From Delphinus delphis (lineage: Eukaryota > Chordata > Mammalia > Artiodactyla > Delphinidae), in contig NC_082688.1 of the NCBI RefSeq assembly GCF_949987515.2, forward strand, positions 107,363,893 through 107,427,892: a stretch of DNA of 64,000 bases. Reading direction: 5' to 3'. Below are positions 10,481-20,769 of the stretch, piece by piece. A program made the position numbers and the translations under genes. A model generated the notes under the pieces. It made no database searches. It worked only from the letters and a program-made list of their open reading frames with translations, and was not told the origin of the DNA. Position 1 is the first letter of the stretch; each line of letters begins with the position of its first letter.

Positions 10481-10574
10481 GGGAGTGAGTGCTTTGCAAA
10501 GACACTGATGCACAAAGAGACAAGGCAAGTTTGGGAAATTACCAGATTACAGGAGCAAATAAAGCACCAACTTG

Positions 10575-10700
10575 GGCGGGTGGTGGGAAGTTATGTAACC
10601 TCGGGAAGCCATGTAACCTCTCTGAGCTTGGTTTCTCCATCTGTAAAATGGGAATAATAATATCTCACGCGGTTGACATAAAGGTCAACTCTTACAGTGG
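10575..10700 (+). repeat. MIR fragment
   Basis: aagccatgtaacctctctg, then agcttggtttctccatctg, then taaaatgggaataataatat, is a close plus-strand MIR core match. Confidence 0.75.
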
Positions 10701-10850
10701 GGAAGAACGTTTACGGCAAAACACGCATAAACCTTACTTCAAATAAACTCATCATAAACCCCCTAAACTTTGAATTCTACTCACCCCCCCACTACCACTT
10801 GTAACCTTCATTTGGCATGGGCACCGGTTAAACCAGGCCAGGCCTGATTT

Positions 10851-11158
10851 TTTATTTATTTATTTATTTATTGGCTGCACTGGGTCTTTGTTGCTGCGCG
10901 TGGGCTTTCTCTAGTTGCGGCGAGCGGGGCTACTCTTCGTTATGGTGCGCGGGCTTCTCATTGCGGTGGCTTCTCTTGTTGCAGAGCACGGGCTCTAGGT
11001 GTGTGGGCTTCAGTAGTTGCGGCACGTGGGCGCAGTAGTCGTGGCGCACGGGCTTAGTTGCTCCGCAGCATGTGGGATCTTCCCGGACCAGGGCTCGAAC
11101 CCGCGTCCCCTGCACTGGCAGGCGGATTCTTAACCACTGCGCCACCAGTGAAGTCCCT
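10851..11158 (-). mobile_element. CHR-family SINE, older long type
   Basis: About 310-bp minus-strand SINE of the older, longer CHR form. It has a (TTTA)n tail, ggctgcactgggtctttg, the repeated internal ...gggctt...agttg... modules, then gccaccagtgaagtcc. A weak TSD, ctgattt, lies at 10844-10850 and 11159-11165. It is more diverged than the short copies, so it is an earlier insertion. Confidence 0.9.
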
Positions 11159-11179
11159 CTGATTTGTTTTTAACAAAAA

Positions 11180-11480
11180 AATAAATTAAAATTTTAGAAT
11201 AGATTCAGATTTGCAGAAAGGTTGCTAAGATAGTACAGAGAGTTTCCACATACCCCCTCCCAGTTTCCCCTATTGTTAACATCTTACATTAATGTGACAC
11301 ACTTGGTACAATTAAAGAACCAGTACTGGTGCATTATTATTCACTGAAGTCCACAGCTTATTCAGATCTCCTTAGTTTTCACCTAATGTCCTTTTTCTGT
11401 TCCAGGATCCCATCCAAGATACCTCATTACATTCAGTCATCAAGTTTCCTCAGGCTCCTCTTGGCTGTGATAGTTCTGGA
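11180..11480. repeat. old L1M-like fragment
   Basis: gatttgcagaaaggttgctaa, agtttccacataccccctcc, cagtttcccctattgttaac, tttttctgttccaggatccc and ccatccaagatacctcat reproduce a recurrent old-L1-associated interspersed sequence. The exact subfamily and orientation are not certain. Confidence 0.5.
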
Positions 11481-11670
11481 CTGACTTTTTTGTTTGTTTT
11501 TTATTCTGAAGATGCAGCATTTGCTAGGAAAAGTACTAATGCACAGAAGTAGGAAGGGTGGTGAGGAATGTGATTTTTTCAGCATTGTATCATTGGGCTT
11601 ATCAACAATATTGGTTACAAATGAGATTTACCTGTTCCCTGAGGAGCCCTAAAGAGTCTGTGTTTTTGTT

Positions 11671-11699
11671 TTTGTTTTTTTAACATCTTTATTGGAGTG
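11671..11699 (-). mobile_element. extremely short L1 3' tail insertion
   Basis: A T-rich stretch followed by taacatctttattggag is identical to the terminal bases of the cetacean L1 3' UTR seen at 52191-52217 in the same orientation. The flanks, gagtctgtgttttt before and gagcctgttttttt after, resemble a diverged TSD. This suggests an insertion truncated after about 20 bases. Confidence 0.45.
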
Positions 11700-11769
11700 G
11701 AGCCTGTTTTTTTAATAGTCTCAGTTCATTTTGTCCTTTGCATTAAAAAATAATAACTAATTTACATGA

Positions 11770-12433
11770 GTAAACACACAGTTTTAGGATTATCCCCCTG
11801 TGTGACAGCCCGGGCCCTTTTTTCCTTCCCAGTAGGGCCTCTTCTGGTCCCAGGTGTCCTGGGCTCTTGGAACCACCTGAGAACCCAAGGTCCTGTCTCT
11901 CAAAGAGGTGAAAGGCTGCCTCCTTTTCTGGGCCCTGGGGCAGGGCCTGTGGGAGGGACAAGGACGGCGCATGCCCAGTGGTGTCTGTTCCCTCCGAGGA
12001 CCTCTGCAGCGGCCCTGGCGTCCACATCCACCAGCACACAGTCCGACGGGAGGCTTCCACGCGGCACCTGCATGGCCTCGGAGGTGGGCTGGGCCGCGTG
12101 GGGCTGTTAGTGGCTGGGACAGGCTGGAGGAGGGCACCGCAGGCATTCCCCTGCCTCTGGGCTGCGGGAGTGGCGGTAAAGGCACATGTCCCACTGCTCT
12201 GCCAGCCCAGCGCTCTCTGTCTGGAACTCGAGGTTGGAGGGCTGTGTCTGTTCACAGATTTCACATCAAGGCCCCGTCAGGATGGGGAGAAGCATTCGCA
12301 GTCGAAGCAGCGTTTACGAGCCCGGAGCGGCAGAGAACCGCAGATCCCCCCGCCCGCGGGCTGCAAGGCCCGAGTGACCCCAAAGTCACACTCACAGCTG
12401 AGCTCGTTTCTTCTCATCTTTTTTTACTTAAAG
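11770..12433. other. unique GC-rich sequence, no gene recognised
   Basis: Several overlapping open frames occur on both strands in this roughly 60% GC unique stretch. None shows a domain, and the longest (11908 +) runs into the SINE at 12446, so it is not credible as a gene. Confidence 0.4.
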
Positions 12434-12445
12434 AAAAGAACTTTT

Positions 12446-12656
12446 GGGGCTTCCCTGGTGGCGCAGTGGTTGAGAGTCCGCCTGCCGATGCAGGGGACAC
12501 GGGTTCGTGCCCCGGTCCGGGAGGATCCCACATGCCGCGGAGCGGCTGGGCCCGTGAGCCATGGCCGCTGAGCCTGCGCGTCCGGAGCCTGTGCCCCGCA
12601 ACGGGAGAGGCCACAGCAGTGAGAGGCCCGCGTACCGCAAAAAAAAAAAAAAAAAA
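12446..12656 (+). mobile_element. CHR-family SINE, young cetacean type
   Basis: Plus-strand copy with a near-consensus body (ggcttccctggtggcgcag to ggcccgcgtaccgc), an A tail and a 12-bp perfect TSD aaaagaactttt at 12434-12445 and 12657-12668. Confidence 0.96.
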
Positions 12657-12668
12657 AAAAGAACTTTT

Positions 12669-13260
12669 AAAATGGCTCCAGTCACTGTAAAAAGAGTGAA
12701 AATCCCCCAGAACACTGCTCAATCGAGTCCCCTCCCCAAGGGTAACAAGGCCAGCAGCTAAGCTTGTGTCCTGAGAGGTCTTTTCAGTGGATTTCCATGC
12801 TTCTATGGGTACATCTAAAAATGAGTAGGTTCTAATATACTGCACTAATCCACTAGATGGGCTCACATACTATCCTCATACGCTAGAGGATTTACATAGG
12901 GCTTCTACACGTAAAGATGTGCTATGGTTTATATAACGACTTACTTACAGAAATTTGGACCCCTTTTCGTTTTTTTCTGTTCCAAACCGTGCTGTAATTA
13001 AAATGCGTCCCCATTTTATTTTGCAGGCAAAGTTGGTAGGTGTCCATATCCCACTGGGACCAGATGGTCACACGTCTTCCTCTTCATCCTGGGAAGAGAC
13101 CACACCCTTGCTCTGCACGTTTGCCCTGCACGGTGTATAAGGAGTGATCTACAGCACCCAATGTCCTTCCCAAGCTGTGTCTATTTCCACAGATACAGCT
13201 GATGACTCTTTGAAAATGTTGGCATTGTTGAGTGATATTCTCAGCCCTAACTCTTCTTTA
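12669..13260 (-). repeat. old L1M-like fragment
   Basis: A diverged minus-strand L1 3'-region: agtcccctccccaagggtaac, ttccaaaccgtgctgtaatt, atcccactgggaccagatgg. Order and spacing follow the old L1 3' UTR/ORF2 end, but identity is low. Confidence 0.5.
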
Positions 13261-13319
13261 GGTTTCAGACTGTTTGGCCTAAAGTTGACCAGAGGAACAA
13301 TCTAGAGATTGCATCGTGT

Positions 13320-13960
13320 GCTGTGGCTGCCACAACAAATGATCACAAACCTGGTGGCTTAAAACAACAGAAACTTATTCTCTCAGGGTCGTAGAGGCCA
13401 GAAGTCTGAACTCAAGGTGTTGGCAGGGCCCTGCTCCCTCCGAAGTCTCTAGCAGAGCATCCTTCCCAGCCTCTTCCAGCTTCCTTGGCTGGTGTCTGCA
13501 TCACTCAGGTCTCTGCCCCTGTCTTCACATGGCCTTCTCCTCTGTGTGTCTGTGTCTCTTATAAGGACACTTGTCATTAAATTTAGAGTCCAGGGCTTCC
13601 CTGGTGGCGCAGTGGTTGAGAGTCCGCCTGCCGATGCAGGGGGCGTGGGTTCGTGCCCCGGTCCGGGAAGATCCCACATGCCGTGGAGCAGCTGGGCCCA
13701 TGAGCCATGGCCGCTGAGCCTGTGCGTCCGGAGCCTGTGCTCCGCAACGGGAGAGGCCACAACAGTGAGAGGCCCGCGTACCGCAAAAAAAAAAAAAAAA
13801 AAAAATTTAGAGTCCACCCAGGTAATCCAGGATAACCTCCTCTCAAGATCCTTAACTTAAGTACATCTGCAAAGACCCTTTGTCCAGATAAGGTCACGTT
13901 CACAGGTTCTGGGGCTAGGATATGAACGTATGTACTGGGACCACCATTCAACTCACTACT
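13320..13960 (-). mobile_element. MaLR-like LTR (MLT1 group) split by a SINE
   Basis: Reverse-orientation LTR: gtggcttaaaacaacagaaac, ttattctctcagggtcgtag, tctgaactcaaggtgttggc, cttataaggacacttgtcatt. After the SINE it continues with aggtaatccaggataacctc and gtcacgttcacaggttctgg. The CHR SINE at 13593-13802 interrupts it. It is an ancient non-coding solo LTR with no retroviral coding sequence. Confidence 0.7.
13593..13802 (+). mobile_element. CHR-family SINE, young cetacean type
   Basis: Plus-strand SINE inserted into the LTR at 13320-13960, with a perfect 14-bp TSD aaatttagagtcca at 13579-13592 and 13803-13816. The nesting shows it is younger than the LTR. Confidence 0.96.
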
Positions 13961-13974
13961 GGGATCATTAGTGC

Positions 13975-14235
13975 AATTCTCCACTTCACAGATGGGCGTA
14001 TTCTTCCCAGCCAGGGGATGATAAGTACTATGGAAAAAAAAACAGAGCAGAAGAGAGACACAGGGAGGTGCCAGGCCAGGGGTGGGGTTCCTATTTCTAA
14101 TAGGGTGGTCAGGGGAGGCCTCCCTGATAACATGACATTGACCAAAGAACTACAGAAGTGAGGATGTGAGTCATATGAGTGTCTGGGGGAAAAGCCTTCC
14201 AATCAGAAGAAACGGCAAGGGCAGATCCGGCCTCT
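13975..14235 (-). repeat. L2-related ancient repeat
   Basis: gaggcctccctgataacatg and gtgtctgggggaaaagccttcc resemble the reverse-orientation L2-related family found elsewhere in the window. Low identity. Confidence 0.35.
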
Positions 14236-14239
14236 GTGT

Positions 14240-14450
14240 ACCCTCGGCACTTTGTTCCTATTGTAATAATTTACTACACTACTTTTATTTTAACCATGTG
14301 CATATAGGTCTCCTGGATTAGACTGTAAGTTCCTTGAAGCCAGAAACTGTTTCTTTCTCCTTGGAACCTCCCCAGCACCTAGCCTAAGGCATGATGCATG
14401 ATGCATGGTAAGTAAATACTTGACAAGAAAGGAAATGAATGACAGCAGAT
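14240..14450 (+). repeat. L2 3' end
   Basis: tagactgtaagttccttgaag, ccagaaactgtttctttctc and ccccagcacctagcctaagg form the characteristic plus-strand L2 3' terminus. Confidence 0.75.
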
Positions 14451-14457
14451 ATGAAGG

Positions 14458-14540
14458 GATGCATGGCTTACATGACTTGCCCAAGGTCATACAGCTGGTC
14501 AAGGGCACTGCTGAGACCAGAACACCAGAACTCTGGTTCT
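14458..14540 (-). repeat. MIR fragment
   Basis: gacttgcccaaggtcataca, then gctggtcaagggcactgctg, matches the reverse-orientation MIR core. Confidence 0.65.
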
Positions 14541-14549
14541 CATGAGAAA

Positions 14550-15640
14550 GCAAAATGGCACATTTCAATGGAAGCTCATTTTCTAGTCAATTCTCTCTAA
14601 AGAATCCATTTGCTGTATTGAGATACATAGAGTAGTTGTAACCACATCGTAAGACAGAGCCACAGGTCTCCTCAAGTCATGGGCCTTATTGAATGAGAAT
14701 ATCCACACTGCTCTAACGCCAGGAAACATTTCATAAATGGCTGGTTACGGGGCCGAGAAAGCAGAATGGACAAAATCAATAAATTGAGTATCTCTTGAGA
14801 GTAGACCAGATTCCAAGGAACAACCGCCCAAGAAACCAAGTGGCTATGGGAAGAGGTAAGAGACAGAGTGACATGCAGTGCTGGACAGTTGGGTCAGCTG
14901 ATTATCAGCAGGGACAATGGTAGTTAAGGGGGAGCCCTGGACTGACTTCGAGGCTGACCCTCAAGGCCATCGTGGACTGGGTCCAGTGAGCTCAGGTCAG
15001 CAGGACCTAGAAAGTGAGTGAAAGGGCACGGTACTGTAAATCAGACAGGCAAAGTCTGGTGGGGTCCAGAGCCAGGGAAGGCCAGAGGCCAAGGACCCAG
15101 GTAGAAAGATGCGGCGGGGCGGGGGGGTGGGGGGGGGGGGGTCAGTTGATTACAGGGAACACAGGGCAAAGCACTTGCAGGACCTTGGATAGCTCCACAG
15201 GAGGCTCTGCTGAGGGGACTGAGGGTCTTTCCAGCTCCAAGTCCCAAGGGTGAACAATTGGATCCACCTCTCAGATGAAACTCTGAGATTTAAAGACCTC
15301 CTACAGTCACAGAGGCTCTCACCCTCTGGCTGTGAGGAGCAAAAGGGCTTCTACACTCTGAGCACATTTCCCGAAAGTAGTGGCTCCTTCGGCATTTTTA
15401 AGGTGTTGTGTTGATGTGACCAATGGTTGCCAAAGCCACAATAAAGCAGGAGAGATCAGTGTTCAGAGGAGGAGCCTTAGCTGTGTTCCAGATCTCCCAC
15501 CTCCAGTGCAGACCCCATCCCCGGCCTGGCTTCCCTGCTCCAAATAGCGGACGCTGGCTACGCCTTGGGCAAGGGGTAATCGTCACCTACGCAGGAATCC
15601 CCAGGCATCTCCAGGCCACGCCAGGGCATCTGTGATGTGT
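14550..15640. other. unique sequence, no gene recognised
   Basis: There is no repeat except a G-rich tract at 15116-15141. Short open frames flank the G tract but lack supporting features. Confidence 0.4.
15116..15141 (+). repeat. poly-G tract
   Basis: Twenty-four G in 26 bases, interrupted by one C and one T. This is a mononucleotide low-complexity tract with G-quadruplex potential and a likely sequencing or assembly weak point. Confidence 0.9.
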
Positions 15641-15644
15641 CAGA

Positions 15645-15825
15645 ACGAGCATGCAGTTTGCAGGCATTTAGCAGCACAGCAAGTTATCTTGCTCCTTTGA
15701 GCCTCCATTTTGTCACCTGTAAAGTGCGGGCAAAGGATACCTTTCAGAATGATTGTAAAGACTAGTCATGCTCCACAAAGCACCTGGCGCACAGCACAGG
15801 TTCCGTGAGTGACTGCTGTTGTTAG
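15645..15825 (+). repeat. MIR element
   Basis: tttgagcctccattttgtcac, ctgtaaagtgcgggcaaagg and aaagcacctggcgcacagca follow plus-strand MIR from mid-body to 3' end. Confidence 0.7.
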
Positions 15826-16237
15826 GATTGGGACCAGTCCCCGTCCTCCTTAGGGTCATGCTGCGGGTCTAGTGCACACCCCTCAGAGGTGGCATTGACC
15901 CTCTCCCAGAATTTTTAATCCCCTGCCACATCCCACCCAAGTTGGAAGCTTGTGTCCAGGCAGGATCTTAAGACACGGTGGAAACAGACAGCCAAGAGAT
16001 TGGAGAAGGATTTTCAAAAGTCAGTGGAAGGAGAACTCGGCAGCTTAAGAATTGCTTCCCATACTAATAAAACATAACATTTCTGGACTGCACAGCCTGG
16101 AGAATGGCTGAAGACAAACTCAGTGTCGGCGCAGCCTGGTCAGACTTTCTGCCCCCAGAATCAGGCCAGTACAGTGGGTGCCTACTTCTGACCAACATAG
16201 AAATGCTTGTGGAATTATTTATGACAAGGAAGAGAAG

Positions 16238-16440
16238 CCAGGGCTGGATCATACAGATCTGGATTCAAACCCTCTGTCTAGCTCTCACTAACTCTTTGGC
16301 CTTGGGCAAGTTACATATCCTCACGAGCCTCGGTTTCCTCATCTGCGAAGTGGGGAGCTAACACCTCCCTCAAAGAGCCGGTGAAAAATAAATGAGGAAA
16401 CACGTCTACAATTCCTGACAGACAGTAAGCACCCTTCCTC
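16238..16440 (+). repeat. MIR element, near full length
   Basis: gatctggattcaaaccctct, ttggccttgggcaagttac, cctcggtttcctcatctgcg and aagtggggagctaacacctc make a clear plus-strand MIR. Confidence 0.85.
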
Positions 16441-16579
16441 CCACAGGAGTGACTATCAAGATTTTGAGGGGAAAAAAGTCTAGCTTTTAGATTTTGTTGT
16501 AAGGTTTCCTTTTTTTCTTTAATTTTTGAATTAAAAACTTTTTTTTAATTGTTGTAAGTTTTCTAAGTGAGCTGGACCA

Positions 16580-16700
16580 CGTGTCTTTGCTTCTCATAGA
16601 CAGAAGTAGACTCACAGAGCTGGGAGAGCTTTAGCCATCACCTACTCCAATAGCTTCCTTTTAATGAATAAAATAAGTCAGTGAGGCCCTAGAAGTGACG
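16580..16700 (+). repeat. CR1/L3-like ancient fragment
   Basis: ctcacagagctgggagagct, then atcacctactccaatagctt, then tcagtgaggccctagaagtg, follows the common L3/CR1-derived mammalian repeat order. Confidence 0.45.
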
Positions 16701-16714
16701 TGACCTCTGTATCG

Positions 16715-17130
16715 CAATTCCTTTCGTTGCAAGTGAGCAAAATCCAACTCAGACCAGGTTAAGAATCAGTGAAATGTTTGGGACATCAGACACTGCTGGG
16801 TCCTGAGACTCAAAGGACGTTACCAAAGCTTCTCTCTCTCCTTTACCATGTCTTAGTTCTCATTCTGCTCGAGGCTTGCCCTCATTTTCTCTACAGCTGG
16901 CAAACTTTCTCCATACAGAGGGGAAAGGAGATTGATAACCGCTCTAGACTTGTAATGTCAGTTCAGCAACCTCGATAAGAACTTCACTCTCCCAATGGCC
17001 TATAGACATCCCAGGGAGGGACACACAAATGGTCCTGTTTGCATCATGTGCCAACCACTGTATCAGAGGGTAGAGGTCAATGATTGGCTAAGCATGTGAT
17101 GGGGTGGGTGAAACAAGACCTTATGGGGGG
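16715..17130 (+). repeat. ancient interspersed repeat, family unassigned
   Basis: The sequence ttgcaagtgagcaaaatccaa, then ctcccaatggcctatagac, then caatgattggctaagcatgtg, reappears in related form at 43170-43700 and, for its last part, at 27700-27830. This shows a dispersed family. I recognise the pattern as a common mammalian repeat but cannot name it with confidence. Confidence 0.5.
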
Positions 17131-17134
17131 AGGC

Positions 17135-17600
17135 TGGACAGAGAACACCCTTCTGTCCACTCTGTCCGCCGAGTCATCCAGCTGATTAGTGGCCCTGCTG
17201 GGGTGAGCACTCACGTTTTCTGATTCCTAATCCAATGTTTCTTCCCCTCTATCAGCTCACATTCCTAGACCCAATGGTAGACCTTATTTACCCAGTGGTG
17301 GGAATGGATTTGTGCTATTTCAATCCCTTAGGAAATGTGAGGGCCCACAGCTCACATCTGGGGACCCGTCAACCAGAGTTTGTGATGAGATCAGGCTGCA
17401 GCCACGGTCAACACTGTAAGGGTCTGGGAATACTCGCCCGTAACCGGCTAGGGCAGTGCTGTTTTCAGTCTCCTAGTTAGCAGTGGTGTCAACGCTAGGC
17501 TACATCACCTGTCAGGAATTCAGGGGCCTTTAACATACCCTCCCACTGTCAGAAAAAGGTTTCTTAACTGCTGCGAATGTGGCTCTACTGCTCTAAGAAA
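17135..17600. other. unique sequence, no gene recognised
   Basis: No repeat or exon was identified in this segment. Confidence 0.35.
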
Positions 17601-17619
17601 ATATATCAGGTTGCTTCTT

Positions 17620-17723
17620 CTTTGGCCTCGCCACGCGGGATCTTAGTTCCCCGATCAGGGATGGAACCCATGCCCCCTGCAGTGGAAGCAGCGTCTTAAC
17701 CACTGCACCGCCAGGGAAGTCCC
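17620..17723 (-). mobile_element. old CHR-type SINE, short copy
   Basis: About 104 bp: ttggcctcgccacgcgggat, cttagttccccgatcaggga, taaccactgcaccgccaggg, aagtccc. The flanks carry a 14-bp perfect TSD tcaggttgcttctt at 17606-17619 and 17724-17737. The copy is bounded but contains only the tRNA-related end. Confidence 0.88.
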
Positions 17724-17889
17724 TCAGGTTGCTTCTTTAAAGCAATTGTTCATGCATCTGGTGCTATCTGCACAGTGTATAGACGTTCCAGAAGGGTCAA
17801 TCCAATCCACCACTCCAACTGAAACAGCCAGACCAACCTTAGCACCAGCTGATTTCGCCGTGTATCCAATCTGCACAGAGCATTGTATG

Positions 17890-17965
17890 TTAGTGTCCCA
17901 GAACATTAGAGCTAGAGGTGGCCCAGGCTTTCTTCCACTTTACAGATGAGGAAGTTGGGGAATAG
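17890..17965 (+). repeat. CR1/L3-like ancient fragment
   Basis: ccagaacattagagctagagg, then tccactttacagatgagga, matches the short conserved core of mammalian L3/CR1-derived repeats. Confidence 0.45.
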
Positions 17966-17999
17966 AGAGACCCATGTTACCTCAGGGCAGAGTTTTACA

Positions 18000-18870
18000 G
18001 CAACATTTATCCAAGAAATCTTGAGCCTGGGCATGGCCAAGTGAAGCCTAAGGGCAGGGCAGCCACCACAAACAGGCCGTGGAGGCCACAGTCCACTCTT
18101 GGGCTCCCCAGGTCCCCCTCCACAGCCATTCAAGTCCTCAGGGACACGGGGCCCGAAGTCCTGCTGTCTCACAGGGACCAGAAGTGGGCGAGTTGCTGGT
18201 CCTGGAGGGAAGTCTGGGCAGAGTCCTGGCATCTGGGTCCCCTGTCCTCGGAGGCATCCCCTCCTGCTTCCCAGAACAAACTGCTGGAGCCCTCGGGAGA
18301 CCCGGCTCGGCCAGCTGTTCCATGTCTAATCTGAGGAGCAGAAATTCTAATAGGGATGATTAACGAGTTTCTGGGCGAGGGGAATGGGAGCCGCACTTTC
18401 CTCTGACACAGAGCCTGGTCCCGCGGGTGCCGGCATGAGTGATGCTCTTCCGTGGGGCAAAGGGCTGTTGTCTGAGTCAAGGGATGATTTAACTCCTCAG
18501 GGAGCCAGCGATCCCTCCAATAACTCACCCTCCTTGAGAAAGGGAGTGGCGTCCCCCATCCTGTCGGCGTCTCTGCCCCCTCGGGGGCAGGAGGGGCCCC
18601 AGGAGCAGTCAGCAAGGAAACCCCATGTCAGCCTCCGGCAGGGCAAGGTGGAAGCCAACAGGCACGGGAGCGGGTCAGCGTGCTGACCGCTGAGCAGGGG
18701 CTGCCCCAGGCTGCCGCAGGGACCCCCAGGGGAAGAAGGAGCTGACTTAGACTGGCTGGGTGCCAGGGCCAGCCCAGGGCAGATGTAAAGGGTACTAGAG
18801 GATTTGAGCTCAGGATAAAAAGAACTTCCCACCAATCCGATTTACACCCACACCCATAAAGAATACGCTG
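18000..18870. other. unique GC-rich sequence, no gene recognised
   Basis: No repeat was recognised. Around 18270-18540 the texture (ttctaatagggatgattaac, gatgatttaactcctcag) is that of possible conserved non-coding DNA. Overlapping GC-driven open frames on both strands show no domains. Confidence 0.35.
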
Positions 18871-18874
18871 TTTC

Positions 18875-19510
18875 CTGAAGTGGTTACTGAGGATGTGGAG
18901 AAATCGGGACCCTTGTGCGCTGCTGGCAGTGTGAAGTGGTGGAAACCAGTACGGCGGTTCCTCAAAAAATTAAACCTAAAATTACCATTTGACCCAGCAA
19001 CAGATATTTGCATACCATGTTTATAGCAGCGTCATTCACAGGGGCCAAAAGGTGGAAACAGCCCAATTGTCCACCAACAGATGAATGGATAAACAAAGTG
19101 TGGTCTGTGCATAGAATGGAATAGTATTCAGTTTCAAGAAGGAAGGGAATTCTGATATATGTGACAACAGGGGTGAACCTTGAGGACGTTATGCTGAGTG
19201 AAACAAGCCAGGCATAAAAGGACAAATACTGTATGATTTCACTTATACGAGGCACTTAGAGCTTCCAAATTCATAGAGACAGAAAGGAGAGCACCAGGGG
19301 CCGGGGGCTGGAGGGAGGGGGAGATAATATTTAATGGGGACAGACTTTCAGTACGTGACGATGAAAAAGTTCTGGAGGTGGATGGTGGTGACGGCTGCAC
19401 AGCAACGTGAATGTATAAAATGCCACTGAACGGTACCATTTTTAACCTTAAAAGTGGTTAAAATGGTAAATTTGTTGTTATGTATATTTTACCACAATTA
19501 AAAACAAAAA
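18875..19510 (+). repeat. L1 (L1MA/MB-like) 3' end with internal deletion
   Basis: Plus-strand ORF2 terminal region (actgaggatgtggagaaatc, ggcggttcctcaaaaaatta) followed by 3' UTR (ggaggtggatggtggtgacg, ttaccacaattaaaaac). Near 18998 the sequence jumps from gacccagcaa to cagatatttgcatac, skipping about 45 bases that usually separate them in mammalian L1. It is paralogous to 3016-3473. Confidence 0.88.
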
Positions 19511-19829
19511 GAAAATATGAAACTCAGTAAACACAAGAGGAGGAGCTCAGGCTTTTGAAGGACCCGGATGATTTTGAAATTAACAGGTTGTCTGAGCATC
19601 AGGGAGACTTAGGGTAAACTTGAGAGAAAATGGGAAACTCTGGACAAATTCTGGGGTTCTGTCCAGTCCAGATCCTCTCAGTCTGAGATAATGATGCCCA
19701 GGGCATCTGCCCTTGGAAAACAGATGCAAAATTTATCTCAACCCTGACAATCCGCTTCCTAAGTCGGTCTCCTGCCTCTCCTGGTACCTTTTCTGTATTG
19801 GTAATAAGAATTACCAAATACAGATCAGT

Positions 19830-19990
19830 GTGCCAGTCCCTGTGATAAGCACACTATACACACTGTTCCTCTAAAACCCACAGCAAACCTAACAGGTGGG
19901 TACTGTCATCACCCCTTCTGCAGACGAGGAAAACTGAGCCTTGACGCCATTAAATATCTTGACCAGAGATTTCTGCAGCACTCACTCTCC
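19830..19990 (-). repeat. MIR element
   Basis: ccctgtgataagcacactat, caggtgggtactgtcatcac, gacgaggaaaactgagcctt, in reverse-orientation MIR order. Confidence 0.65.
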
Positions 19991-20059
19991 CACCAGCTTG
20001 TGCCGTAGACCAAGGGGCATGAGAAACGGGATGAAGATGGTACAAAGCTTTGTCTTCAA

Positions 20060-20530
20060 GGAAAACAGGGCTGTAGCTATGAACCCAGCTGTTGGACTCA
20101 CTAGCCATGATTTAGCCATCTGAGCCTCAGTCTCTCGGCATGGACATATATACACTACCAAACGGAAGGTAGACAGCTAGTGGGAAGCAGCCGCATGGCA
20201 CAGGGAGATCAGCTCGGGGCTTTGTGACCGCCTGGAGGGGTGGGATAGGGAGGGTGGGAGGGAGACGCAAGAGGGAGGAGATATGGGGATATATGTATAC
20301 ATATAGCTGATTCACTTTGTTATACAGCAGAAACTAACACACCATTGGAAAGCAATTATACTCCAATAAAGATGTAAAAAAAAATTAAAAAAATAATAAA
20401 TAAATAAGCCTCAGTCTCTCAGTCTGCAAATTGGGGATGATCATCTCACCTGCCCAAGGGTTTGTCACGAGGACGAGGATGCAACCAGTGAACAACGCAA
20501 GAGCTTAGCACAGTGCCTGGTGAGGGAGAG
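20060..20530 (+). repeat. MIR element split by an L1 tail
   Basis: The left part runs gaacccagctgttggactc to ccatctgagcctcagtctctc. The right part resumes with cagtctgcaaattggggatg and ends agcttagcacagtgcctgg. The interruption at 20137-20406 is an L1 insertion; removing it restores a continuous plus-strand MIR, which supports both calls. Confidence 0.8.
20137..20406 (+). mobile_element. 270-bp 5'-truncated young L1 (3' UTR only)
   Basis: Contains the G-rich 3' UTR tract (about 20236-20265), tatacagcagaaactaacac, actccaataaagatgtaaa and an A-rich tail. A perfect 14-bp TSD agcctcagtctctc flanks it at 20123-20136 and 20407-20420. Its 3' UTR matches, in reverse complement, the end of the full-length L1 at 52191-58919, so both belong to the same recent lineage. 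Confidence 0.95.
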
Positions 20531-20559
20531 GGGCTGACAAGCGTCTACTCTCCTTGTTA

Positions 20560-20765
20560 GCATCCATCTCTCCCCCTTTGAACTCTCCGAGTGCTCGGCT
20601 GCACTTGGCAACTTCTACCAGGCATTGGATGGAGCCCTTTAACTCCGTCCAGCAACCTCCCTGCTCTCCACCCTATTTGAGGGCAGAGGTCTCATCTTGC
20701 GCCCCTCCGGGTGCCCAACAGCAGCCTAGGAAGTGCGCAGTGAACATCTGAGTGAATGGTGACAT
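20560..20765 (+). repeat. L2 3' end
   Basis: ccctatttgagggcagaggtc, ccgggtgcccaacagcagcc and aagtgcgcagtgaacatctg form the 3' terminus of a plus-strand L2. Confidence 0.55.
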
Positions 20766-20769
20766 CATA

